DNA from: SVQP01 sp045603085
GTDB lineage: Bacteria; Bacillota; Clostridia; Oscillospirales; CAG-272
Reading direction: 5' to 3'
Assembly (NCBI GenBank): GCA_045603085.1
Contig: JAZULL010000043.1
Location: 1-45,211 of the forward strand
DNA length: 45,211 nt
Part shown: piece after piece, positions 1 to 6,579 of the stretch
Position numbering within the stretch: the first letter of the stretch is position 1
How the letters are laid out: the number at the start of each line of letters is the position of its first letter
Notes under the pieces: model-generated
Database searches by the model: none
Told to the model about the DNA's origin: nothing
The model's input: the letters and a program-made list of their open reading frames with translations, nothing else
Translations under genes and position numbers: made by a program

Positions 1-287
1 TGAATCAAAATAATTTTCATAACGCAATCGCAAACGGCACGGCTCTCGTGGATTTCTACGCCGATTGGTGCGGACCTTGCCGTATGGTTTCTCCCATCGT
101 GGACGAGATCGCCGAGGAAAGAAGCGATATTACCGTTGGCAAGGTGAACGTAGACGATGAAAACGCCCTTGCTATGAAATACGGCGTGATGAGTATCCCC
201 ACACTGATCGTCTTTCAGGACGGAAAAGAAAAGACAAGAATCGTTGGAGCAAGACCCAAAGCTACCATTCTTGCGGAGCTTGTGTAA
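1..287 (+). CDS. trxA: Thioredoxin, 5' end cut by window edge
   Basis: Cytoplasmic disulfide reductase of the thioredoxin fold. The reading frame is open from base 3 and begins with residues NQNNFHNAIANGTALVDFYA, so the true start lies left of the window and the GTG at 48 is internal. The redox centre WCGPC is followed by the usual central part and by SIPTLIVF, which holds the cis-proline. About 94 residues are present, so only a short N-terminus is missing. The stop TAA overlaps the ATG of the rhodanese lipoprotein by one base, so the two are translationally coupled. It is a clear paralogue of the thioredoxin at 25072-25374 (same FYADWCGPCRMV core). Pairing with an exported rhodanese suggests a role in sulfur or redox handling; that part is inference. 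Confidence 0.93.
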   Translation, partial: NQNNFHNAIANGTALVDFYADWCGPCRMVSPIVDEIAEERSDITVGKVNVDDENALAMKYGVMSIPTLIVFQDGKEKTRIVGARPKATILAELV

Positions 288-682
288 TGAAGCGCATTAT
301 AATTGCTGTATCGGTTGCGCTGATGCTCATTTCTCTGCTTGTGGGGTGCAACGATGGTAATCATAAAAGTGCCTACGAGCAGATCACTCCTGCCGAGGCA
401 AAGGCGCTTATGGATAGCGAGGACGGATACGTTATTCTCGACGTGCGAACCCCCGAGGAATTTGCCGAGAGACATATTGAAGGAGCTATTCTTATTCCCG
501 ATTATGAGATCGGAGAGAAAGCCGAAAGCATATTAACCGACAAGGATCAGCTGATCCTCGTTTATTGCCGAAGCGGCAGAAGAAGCAAAAACGCCGCAAA
601 TGAGCTTGCGACGTTAGGCTATACGAATATCAAGGAATTCGGCGGTATCAATGATTGGAAGTACGGAACTGTAACAGAATAA
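287..682 (+). CDS. Rhodanese-domain lipoprotein
   Basis: A 131-residue exported protein. The N-terminus is a lipoprotein signal (MKRI, hydrophobic stretch, lipobox LLVGC with Cys near residue 21), so it should sit on the outer face of the membrane. The rest is a single rhodanese domain: ILDVRTPEEFAERHIEGA is the family signature and YCRSGRRS carries the catalytic cysteine and its active-site loop. Rhodaneses move sulfane sulfur through a cysteine persulfide; the acceptor here is unknown. The start overlaps the thioredoxin stop (TAATG), with GCGGAG upstream serving as a ribosome-binding site. A hairpin terminator follows. The catalytic cysteine is intact, so it is probably active. Confidence 0.9.
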   Translation: MKRIIIAVSVALMLISLLVGCNDGNHKSAYEQITPAEAKALMDSEDGYVILDVRTPEEFAERHIEGAILIPDYEIGEKAESILTDKDQLILVYCRSGRRSKNAANELATLGYTNIKEFGGINDWKYGTVTE

Positions 683-698
683 TCGCATATATGACAAT

Positions 699-730
699 AG
701 CCACGGCTCGCTTGAACCGTGGCTTTGATC
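699..730 (+). terminator. Terminator between convergent genes
   Basis: Arms AGCCACGG (699-706) and CCGTGGCT (717-724) form an 8-bp perfect stem with a 10-nt loop, followed by a short T-rich run. It lies between the rhodanese gene and the oppositely oriented Crp/Fnr gene and probably serves mainly the plus strand. Confidence 0.65.
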
Positions 731-731
731 T

Positions 732-1397
732 TTAATATGCAAGATTTTGGAGCTTCTTTTTATCCTTGATCACGATACCTTTTCTCGTGACCTCAATGAG
801 TCCGTCAGATGTGATGTGCTTTAACATTCTCGTAACCACCTCACGGGCTGTTCCCAGGTGTCGGGCGATCATTTCGTGGGTCAGCGTGACGGTATCCGTT
901 CCGCTTGCCTGTGCTTCTTCAAGAAGAAAGATGGCAAGACGCTTATCCATACTCATAAATACGACCTGCTGCATGATCCACATGACGTCCGAGAAACGGC
1001 CGACGGCAGTTTCAAGGGCGTAATTCTTGACCTCAAGATAGCGAGAGCTGACGTCTCCGAAAGCCGCGCTACTGATGCGGTAGCAATCGCTCGGAACTTC
1101 AGCATCCACATATACGTCAAAGGTGATACTGTTCAATACGCACGAAGCGGATAACATACAGATATCACCGGGCACAAGGCGGTAGAGCGTGATCTCCTTG
1201 CCTTCTTCAGAGAGCATATACAGGCGCAATCTGCCCGAGCGCACGATAAAAAGCCCAGAGCAACCCATATTGTCGTGAACGGGCTGTTCCTTGTCAAAGT
1301 GTTCCTCTGCGGTATTCTCACATAGATAGTTTTTATCTTCTTCCTTTAGTGCTTTCCAGAACGGAAAGTATTGTTCATAGAAGGCGTGTAAAGACAT
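732..1397 (-). CDS. Crp/Fnr-family transcriptional regulator
   Basis: A 221-residue regulator with the Crp/Fnr plan: an N-terminal cyclic-nucleotide-binding-like beta-barrel (residues about 15-120, with GLFIVRSGRLRLY and LVPGDICMLSASCVL), a dimer helix, and a C-terminal winged helix-turn-helix (LTHEMIARHLGTAREVVTRMLKHI). The barrel lacks the cAMP-binding arginine-serine signature, so cAMP is unlikely to be the effector. The cysteines in GDICMLSASC are conserved-looking and could sense redox state, which would fit the neighbouring thioredoxin and rhodanese genes; this is inference. The N-terminal cysteine cluster of FNR itself is not present. The ribosome-binding site GGACGGAG is correctly placed before ATG at 1397. 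Confidence 0.9.
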   Translation of the reverse strand: MSLHAFYEQYFPFWKALKEEDKNYLCENTAEEHFDKEQPVHDNMGCSGLFIVRSGRLRLYMLSEEGKEITLYRLVPGDICMLSASCVLNSITFDVYVDAEVPSDCYRISSAAFGDVSSRYLEVKNYALETAVGRFSDVMWIMQQVVFMSMDKRLAIFLLEEAQASGTDTVTLTHEMIARHLGTAREVVTRMLKHITSDGLIEVTRKGIVIKDKKKLQNLAY

Positions 1398-1512
1398 AGT
1401 ATCTCCGTCCTTTTGTGGTTTTGTTTATACCATTATATCTTGGTCAATTTTGTGTGCTCTTGATGAATGATCAGCACAATCCGGCTCCAAGCGTCCTGAG
1501 CTCTTGTCCGGC

Positions 1513-2733
1513 TTATGGCTGATACGGAAGAGAGGAATAGAGGTATTCCACCGCAAACGTTCCGCCATGCTCGGCCAGCGTGATTTTGGTTGAACCAAGC
1601 AGCTCCTTGTCGTGGTAATCGTAGGTTCCGGTCTTCAGTCCGAAGGTCACACGGATTCCGTCGCACTCGATGGAGGTGGCAACGGTATGCTGATGCCCTA
1701 CGAACATGCCCGTGCAGCCAATCAACTTGGCATCTCTCCAAAAGCGGCCGCACGACACGCCGCTGATCATCTCCTTGGCCATGCCCAGGTCTCCCGGCCG
1801 ATCGGGAGAGAAGGGAAGGGTGCTTGCCGAGGGGTAGATTTCAAGCATGCTTTGCGCAATATCAATGATGGGAATATGATAGAACAGCAGCACCGGCACT
1901 TCTCCGTAGCTTTCCCTGATGGAGCCCGCGGTTTTTCGCATCCAGCTTTTTTGATCGCTGCCAAAGCCGGGGGTCTGCTGCAGCTTTTCGATGTCCACGT
2001 TATCCGGCATCAAGCCCTCGCCGGGATTGTTTGGATTGGTATGACAGCCGTTGGAATCCATCATATAAAACAGAAATTTCGCTTCTCCCCCTTGGCGGAT
2101 AAGAAGGTTATAGTTGCAGTTTCCGGTCACCGAGCCCTGCTTGAAGATGCAGTATTCGCTGTTCATAAGCTGCTCGATCTGCCAGGTGACACCCATGGCA
2201 CTCTCATTATCGTGGTTTCCGAAGATCACACACCAAGGGGTTTCGTAGCTGTCCATTTTTTCAATCAGCGCCAGCCACATCGCTCCGCTGTCGTCCAGCT
2301 CGCCGTAGATATTGTCCCCGGTCAGCACGATCAGATCGGGGTGCGCTTTTTCCACGGCCTCGTCCATATATCGCCAGACGCGGAATTCAAAATCATCCGG
2401 CAATGCTGAAAAGAAAGCGTTGCCGACCTGAATCCTGCGGGTTTCGTTGCGCGCGCCGGCCATGGTCTGCATTTGCGTGTCGGTGATCTGCAGCACGGTC
2501 AGGTCTTTCCCTGCGGGAAAGTCGATGACAAAGTCCAAGCCGCTCTCGTCGTTTACGCTTGTCACGCGATAGGGGGCGAGATCGTCGGGTGCTGTTTCCG
2601 GGGAAGGCGTACCACTCTCAGGGCTGCTCTCTGTCGGGTCCTCCTGCATAGGGGTGTGATTGCTGCAGGAGCAGCCAAGACCAATCGAAAGCACCAGCAA
2701 AGGGAGCGCCAGAGCAAGGGAAAGCTTTTTCAT
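1513..2733 (-). CDS. Secreted calcineurin-like metallophosphoesterase lipoprotein
   Basis: About 406 residues with a lipoprotein signal (hydrophobic stretch then IGLGC and CSC) and a low-complexity Pro/Ser/Glu linker before the catalytic domain. Metal-ligand motifs of calcineurin-like phosphoesterases appear in order: LQITDTQ, LTGDNIYGELD, FGNHDNES, LFYHIPI and FVGHQHT. It should hydrolyse phosphomono- or diesters outside the cell; the substrate is unknown. Two ATGs are adjacent (2736 and 2733). The GGAGG site lies only 3 nt from the first and 6 nt from the second, so the second is preferred. It looks monocistronic; the 115 bp to the regulator downstream hold no clear terminator. Confidence 0.88.
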   Translation of the reverse strand: MKKLSLALALPLLVLSIGLGCSCSNHTPMQEDPTESSPESGTPSPETAPDDLAPYRVTSVNDESGLDFVIDFPAGKDLTVLQITDTQMQTMAGARNETRRIQVGNAFFSALPDDFEFRVWRYMDEAVEKAHPDLIVLTGDNIYGELDDSGAMWLALIEKMDSYETPWCVIFGNHDNESAMGVTWQIEQLMNSEYCIFKQGSVTGNCNYNLLIRQGGEAKFLFYMMDSNGCHTNPNNPGEGLMPDNVDIEKLQQTPGFGSDQKSWMRKTAGSIRESYGEVPVLLFYHIPIIDIAQSMLEIYPSASTLPFSPDRPGDLGMAKEMISGVSCGRFWRDAKLIGCTGMFVGHQHTVATSIECDGIRVTFGLKTGTYDYHDKELLGSTKITLAEHGGTFAVEYLYSSLPYQP

Positions 2734-2775
2734 CATATACCTCCGGGGTGAGTTGGATTTTTGTGCAACAAGGGA

Positions 2776-2996
2776 TTATAGCCGTTCTGCCTGCAGCTTC
2801 AAGGTGCAGCTTTGCGGCACGTGCATTTGCGAAAAACAGGCGTTTTCAAGCAAAATCCATTGCTCGAAATATCGCTTGGCCATGGCAGGAGAGTTGCGCT
2901 GCAGAATGCGCGCTCTTTGGGTATCTGCAATCCCGGGTAGGCATGATAATGCCCGAGCAGAGCTTCACGGGTTTTTTGTGTATCTGTGCGGTTCAT
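2776..2996 (-). pseudogene. Decayed gene remnant with N- and C-terminal pieces in different frames
   Basis: Reading left from ATG at 2996 (upstream GAAGAGAG), the first 26 codons look like genuine protein (NRTDTQKTREALLGHYHAYP, typical of the start of a family seen in Clostridia whose function I do not know). The frame then loses sense. In another frame, ending in TAA at 2778-2776, a protein-like segment resumes (MAKRYFEQWILLENACFSQM). The simplest reading is a longer ancestral gene with an internal deletion of most of its length plus a frameshift, the junction lying roughly at 2915-2935. Family recognition is from memory and weak; the change of frame is directly visible. Confidence 0.45.
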
Positions 2997-3075
2997 ATCT
3001 CTCTCTTCGGTATGGATTTGATATTTCCATCATATCACAAAGTGGCAGGGAAATCAAGAGTAAGGTCAAAGAAAT

Positions 3076-3096
3076 AAAAAAACCGCCCTTGGGCGG
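3076..3096 (-). terminator. Intrinsic terminator of the leftward ncRNA unit
   Basis: On the minus strand a GC-only stem (CCGCC/GGCGG, 3083-3096) with a 4-nt loop is followed directly by seven T residues. It lies at the end of the transcription unit started at about 3484. Confidence 0.85.
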
Positions 3097-3484
3097 AAAG
3101 ATACCGTAAAATGAGAAGTGACCCTTAACCGCGGGGCGTAAATCCACGATTAAGGGTCACTTCTCGTCGTTCTTAGTATCTAACATCATTTTCTTTATCC
3201 TCTCTTTCTACAGTCTACCTTTTGGACGGTTTCTCGCACGCTTCAACACCAAACCTACTCTAATTCTCTAATGAGAATACCCCTATGTTTTTCGTGTACC
3301 TGACTCGATCTCAAAAGGTGAAGGTTTCTGACGCCGTGCAAAGGACTTACATCTCTTGGTCTGATGCATGCAAACCAAAATTTATAGGCATCCTTGGCCT
3401 GTACTTCGTCCGGACTTTTTCACTCAAAAGCCTTTGCCGGGGTCGGTACTTAATTCTTCATTGGCTTGTACCTTCCTTTCTTGT
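3079..3484 (-). ncRNA. Candidate structured non-coding RNA of about 400 nt
   Basis: A complete leftward transcription unit with a strong promoter (3491-3519) and an intrinsic terminator (3076-3096), but no credible coding frame. Complementary segments suggest a folded RNA: a 5'-proximal GGTAC/GTACC hairpin, a 6-bp hairpin with arms at 3263-3268 and 3273-3278, a 7-base pairing of 3312-3318 with 3218-3224, and a 5-base pairing of 3335-3339 with 3236-3240. The last two cross each other, as in a pseudoknot. A 16-bp perfect hairpin (arms 3113-3128 and 3150-3165) precedes the terminator, so the functional RNA may end near 3165. It does not match the conserved cores of RNase P RNA, tmRNA, SRP RNA or 6S RNA as I know them. 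Large Firmicutes motifs such as raiA are possible, but I cannot confirm the family. Confidence 0.65.
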
Positions 3485-3490
3485 GTCTTT

Positions 3491-3519
3491 ATTATAGCAG
3501 AAATATTTTGGTTTTGCAA
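3491..3519 (-). promoter_or_regulatory. Promoter of the leftward ncRNA unit
   Basis: On the minus strand TTGCAA (3519-3514), a 17-nt spacer and TATAAT (3496-3491), preceded by TGC, which makes an extended -10. Transcription should start near 3484. Confidence 0.8.
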
Positions 3520-3604
3520 TATGCGGAGCGCACAAACTTCACAAGAAAATTTTGTTGAAAGCGCAGAAAGTTGTGCCAATTGCTGTTTTTCTTAAAAAAA
3601 CCCC

Positions 3605-3633
3605 TTTACAAGCAAAAAAAGTTGTGATATAAT
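3605..3633 (+). promoter_or_regulatory. Promoter upstream of a very early terminator
   Basis: TTTACA (3605-3610), a 17-nt spacer and TATAAT (3628-3633) with a TGA extended -10. Initiation would be near 3640, only a few bases before the terminator at 3645-3673. Confidence 0.7.
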
Positions 3634-3644
3634 GAAAATGTTGT

Positions 3645-3673
3645 GGTGTCCGAATTTTCGGGCACCTTTTTTT
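3645..3673 (+). terminator. Intrinsic terminator directly after a promoter
   Basis: A 9-bp stem (3645-3653 with 3658-3666, one G-T pair) with an ATTT loop is followed by seven T residues. With the promoter at 3605-3633 it would give a transcript of only about 30-35 nt unless read through into the pullulanase leader. Confidence 0.8.
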
Positions 3674-3721
3674 GCGACGTGGGGCAGGGCGGGTGGGTCC
3701 CCTGCCTGTCCGTGCCGCGAT

Positions 3722-3760
3722 TGTGACATATATAGCATAATTGTATACAAATCTGTCACA
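3722..3760. promoter_or_regulatory. Possible operator: inverted repeat and palindrome upstream of the pullulanase promoter
   Basis: TGTGACA (3722-3728) and TGTCACA (3754-3760) are perfect 7-bp inverted repeats about 32 bp apart centre to centre. Between them lies a perfect 10-bp palindrome (3741-3750, TTGTATACAA). The site sits 40 bp upstream of the -35 box at 3800, a place suited to an activator or looping repressor. No regulator gene for it is in the window. Confidence 0.35.
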
Positions 3761-3799
3761 AAAGCGGAAAATACTTGTGAAATTTCATGAAAAACGCTC

Positions 3800-3828
3800 T
3801 TGCCTAAACCAAGGGTTTATGATATAAT
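3800..3828 (+). promoter_or_regulatory. Promoter of the polysaccharide-hydrolase operon
   Basis: TTGCCT (3800-3805), a 17-nt spacer and TATAAT (3823-3828) with a TGA extended -10. The start near 3835 gives a short leader to the AAGGAG site before ATG 3871. Confidence 0.75.
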
Positions 3829-3870
3829 GGCGATAGTAAATACAATTCTTTTGATGAAAAGGAGAACTTT

Positions 3871-6564
3871 ATGAGACGCTCTATGAGAGTTTTGGCTCTG
3901 TGGCTGGCATTGGCGATGCTGCTTGGAGCTATGCTGGTGGCTTGCACGCCGAGCACCGGCGCCCCCGAGCAAACGACCGATACCGACGAGCAGGGCACTA
4001 CCGCTCCCGACACACAGCCCGATCCCGGCTTTACGGGTGAGGAATACACGCTGCCCTTGGAGGACGGCTACAATCAGATCACCTTCTACTGGACCTACAA
4101 CGGCACGTATGAGAACTGTGACATGTGGATCTGGTGGGGCGACGTGGCAGGTAAGGGCTACGTATTCCATGAATGTGCATACGGCGGAAAGGTTGTGGTC
4201 AACGTTCCCGAGGACGTGGCCGAGGTCGGCTTTATCGTCAGAAAGAACTGCTCCGAGCCGGGTGGCTCTTCCTGGGGAAGTGCGACCAAGGATTACGAAT
4301 CCGACAGATTCGCCGTCATTACGGGCAGAGAGACCGTGATTTATCTCAAGCCCGGACAGGCAGAGCAATACAAGAGTAACGACGGAGGAAAAACGTTGGA
4401 AATGATCATGGATTTCTCTCTGGCGGCTATGGTGGATGAGCGCAAGATCCAGTATCGCGTCACCCCGCAGGTCACCATCAAGGATTTAAGCCAGGTCAAG
4501 ATCACCGATGGCGAGCGCGAGCTTGGGATCGTGAGCATCTCGACCGTGGGTAAGGCAGCGACCACGGGCTACGTGGAGGTAGAGGAGCCCCTCGACCTTT
4601 CCAAGAATTATCAGATGTATATCGAAGGCTACGGCACACAGCCCATCGTGCCCACGCTGATCTTTGACAGCCAGTATTTTGCGGACAATTACCACTACGA
4701 CGGCGACGATCTGGGTCCTGTCATCAACGGCGACAGCACCACCTTCAAGGTCTGGGCACCCACCGCATCCAAGGTTGTGCTGGATCTGTACAGCACGGGC
4801 GACGGCGACACGCTGATCAAGTCTGTTGACATGGTACGCGGCGACAAGGGTGTGTGGTCGCACACCGAGGCTTGCGGTCACGGCACCTACTACACCTACA
4901 CCGTTACCACCTCGGTTGGCACGCAGGTGGCTACCGACCCCTATGCCAAGGCGGCGGGCGTCAACGGCAACCGCTCCATGGTGGTCGATCTTTCTCTGAC
5001 CGATCCCGAGGGCTGGGATGATTCCACATTGCAAAATCCCATTTCCTCTTATAATGAAGCGATCATCTGGGAAGTGCACGTGCGCGATTTCTCCAACAAG
5101 ATCGAGAGCTCGCAGTATAAGGGCAAGTACCTTGCCTTTACCGAAAGAGGTCTTGTCAACGAGTACGGACAGAGCGTGGGCGTGGACTATCTGGTACAGC
5201 TGGGCATTACCCACGTGCACCTGCTCCCCGTTTACGACTATGCAACCGTGGATGAATCCAACCCCGACGCCGAGTTCAACTGGGGATACGATCCCAAGAA
5301 CTACAACGTGCCCGAGGGCAGCTACTCCACCGACCCCTACAACGGCGAGGTCAGAATCCGCGAGTTCAAGCAGATGGTACAGGCGCTGCACGAGGCGGGC
5401 ATCGGTGTCATCATGGACGTGGTATACAATCACACCTACGACGCCAACAGCTCGTTTAACAGAATCGTTCCTTATTATTATTACAGATACACCAACACAG
5501 GCGCGAACTCCTCGGCCAGCGGATGCGGTAACGATACCGCCTCCGAGCGTTACATGTACGGCAAGTTCATGACCGAGTCCACCAAGTACTGGGTAGAGGA
5601 ATACAAGCTGGACGGTCTGCGATTTGACCTGATGGGTCTGCACGACCTTGCAACCATGCAAGAGGTGGAATCCGCTGTTCATACCGTAAATCCCAATGCC
5701 ATCATTTACGGCGAGGGCTGGACCATGGGCGCGACCATTGACGGCTCGCCTCAGGCAAACCAGACCAACATTTCGCAGATCATTCCCACCGGCGACGCCA
5801 TCGGCGGCATTGCCGTGTTCAACGACGCCATCCGTGACGGCCTGAAGGGAAGTGTGTTCGATGCCACCTCCAAGGGCTTCATCAGCGGCCAGTCCAAGGC
5901 CAACTGGAACAAGGTGCTGTTCGGCATCAAGGGCGGACAGGGTCTTGGCATCGGTTGGGCTGTGGAAAACAGTATGGTCATTAACTACATGAGCGCGCAC
6001 GATAACAACACGCTGTGGGATAAGCTGCTGCTGTCCAACCCCGATAACTCGGAGGATGACCGTAACCGCATGAATAATCTCGGCGCGGCCATCATTATGG
6101 TCTCTAAGGGTACGCCCTTCTGGCAGGCGGGCGAGGAAATGCTGCGTACCAAGGACGGCGACGAGAACAGCTACAAGTCCTCGGATGCCATCAATAACAT
6201 CGATTGGTCTGTGCTCAGGGAAGGAACCCGCGAGTACGAGACTATGCTGTACTACAAGGGTCTGATCGAGATGCGCAAGACGTACGGCATCTTTACCGAC
6301 AATGCAACCGAGATCGTCAAGGTTGACGAGCAGGCAAGCGGCGTTGTGGCGCTGACCTATGACGACGGCAACGGCGGTCAGGCATTGGTGATCATCAATC
6401 CTCATGCAACCGGTCTGCCTTATACCCTTGAGGGCGAGTGGAATCTGGTTGCCGACGGCACACAGGCCGGCGGTGCCGTGCTGGCGCAGCAGAGCGGCAG
6501 CGTTACCGTAAGTGCCATCAGCATTCAGGTATACGTCAACGACACTCTTGCACTTGCGGAGTAA
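3871..6564 (+). CDS. pulA: Pullulanase (type I, GH13), lipoprotein
   Basis: An 897-residue extracellular debranching enzyme for alpha-1,6 links in pullulan, amylopectin and glycogen. It has a lipoprotein signal with lipobox MLVAC (Cys about residue 25) and an acidic Thr/Pro linker. A PUD/CBM41-like starch-binding region follows at about 45-165 (ITFYWTYNG, MWIWWGD), then a CBM48-like N-terminal sandwich at about 285-375 (FKVWAPTASKVVLDLY). In the GH13 barrel the pullulanase hallmark NWGYDP is near residue 470. The nucleophile is Asp586 in GLRFDLMG, the acid/base Glu615 in YGEGW and the third acid Asp711 in SAHDNN. It is the first gene of an operon with the GH53 and GH13 lipoproteins, 15 bp before the next start. 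Confidence 0.93.
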   Translation: MRRSMRVLALWLALAMLLGAMLVACTPSTGAPEQTTDTDEQGTTAPDTQPDPGFTGEEYTLPLEDGYNQITFYWTYNGTYENCDMWIWWGDVAGKGYVFHECAYGGKVVVNVPEDVAEVGFIVRKNCSEPGGSSWGSATKDYESDRFAVITGRETVIYLKPGQAEQYKSNDGGKTLEMIMDFSLAAMVDERKIQYRVTPQVTIKDLSQVKITDGERELGIVSISTVGKAATTGYVEVEEPLDLSKNYQMYIEGYGTQPIVPTLIFDSQYFADNYHYDGDDLGPVINGDSTTFKVWAPTASKVVLDLYSTGDGDTLIKSVDMVRGDKGVWSHTEACGHGTYYTYTVTTSVGTQVATDPYAKAAGVNGNRSMVVDLSLTDPEGWDDSTLQNPISSYNEAIIWEVHVRDFSNKIESSQYKGKYLAFTERGLVNEYGQSVGVDYLVQLGITHVHLLPVYDYATVDESNPDAEFNWGYDPKNYNVPEGSYSTDPYNGEVRIREFKQMVQALHEAGIGVIMDVVYNHTYDANSSFNRIVPYYYYRYTNTGANSSASGCGNDTASERYMYGKFMTESTKYWVEEYKLDGLRFDLMGLHDLATMQEVESAVHTVNPNAIIYGEGWTMGATIDGSPQANQTNISQIIPTGDAIGGIAVFNDAIRDGLKGSVFDATSKGFISGQSKANWNKVLFGIKGGQGLGIGWAVENSMVINYMSAHDNNTLWDKLLLSNPDNSEDDRNRMNNLGAAIIMVSKGTPFWQAGEEMLRTKDGDENSYKSSDAINNIDWSVLREGTREYETMLYYKGLIEMRKTYGIFTDNATEIVKVDEQASGVVALTYDDGNGGQALVIINPHATGLPYTLEGEWNLVADGTQAGGAVLAQQSGSVTVSAISIQVYVNDTLALAE

Positions 6565-6579
6565 GACGGAGGACCCGGG

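Noticed and set aside
1398..1512. A promoter for the Crp/Fnr gene at the TATAAT-like boxes near 1424-1440
   Set aside because: The -10-like hexamers lack a -35 box at proper spacing, so I do not list it.
2660..3109. A 149-codon plus-strand frame crossing the phosphoesterase start and the decayed gene
   Set aside because: No protein-like content, no ribosome-binding site and it covers a minus-strand terminator.
3079..3484. RNase P RNA, tmRNA, SRP RNA or 6S RNA as the identity of the leftward RNA
   Set aside because: A GTCCGG segment recalls RNase P, but the other conserved blocks, the tmRNA acceptor/T-arm end, the SRP apical loop and the 6S bubble are missing.
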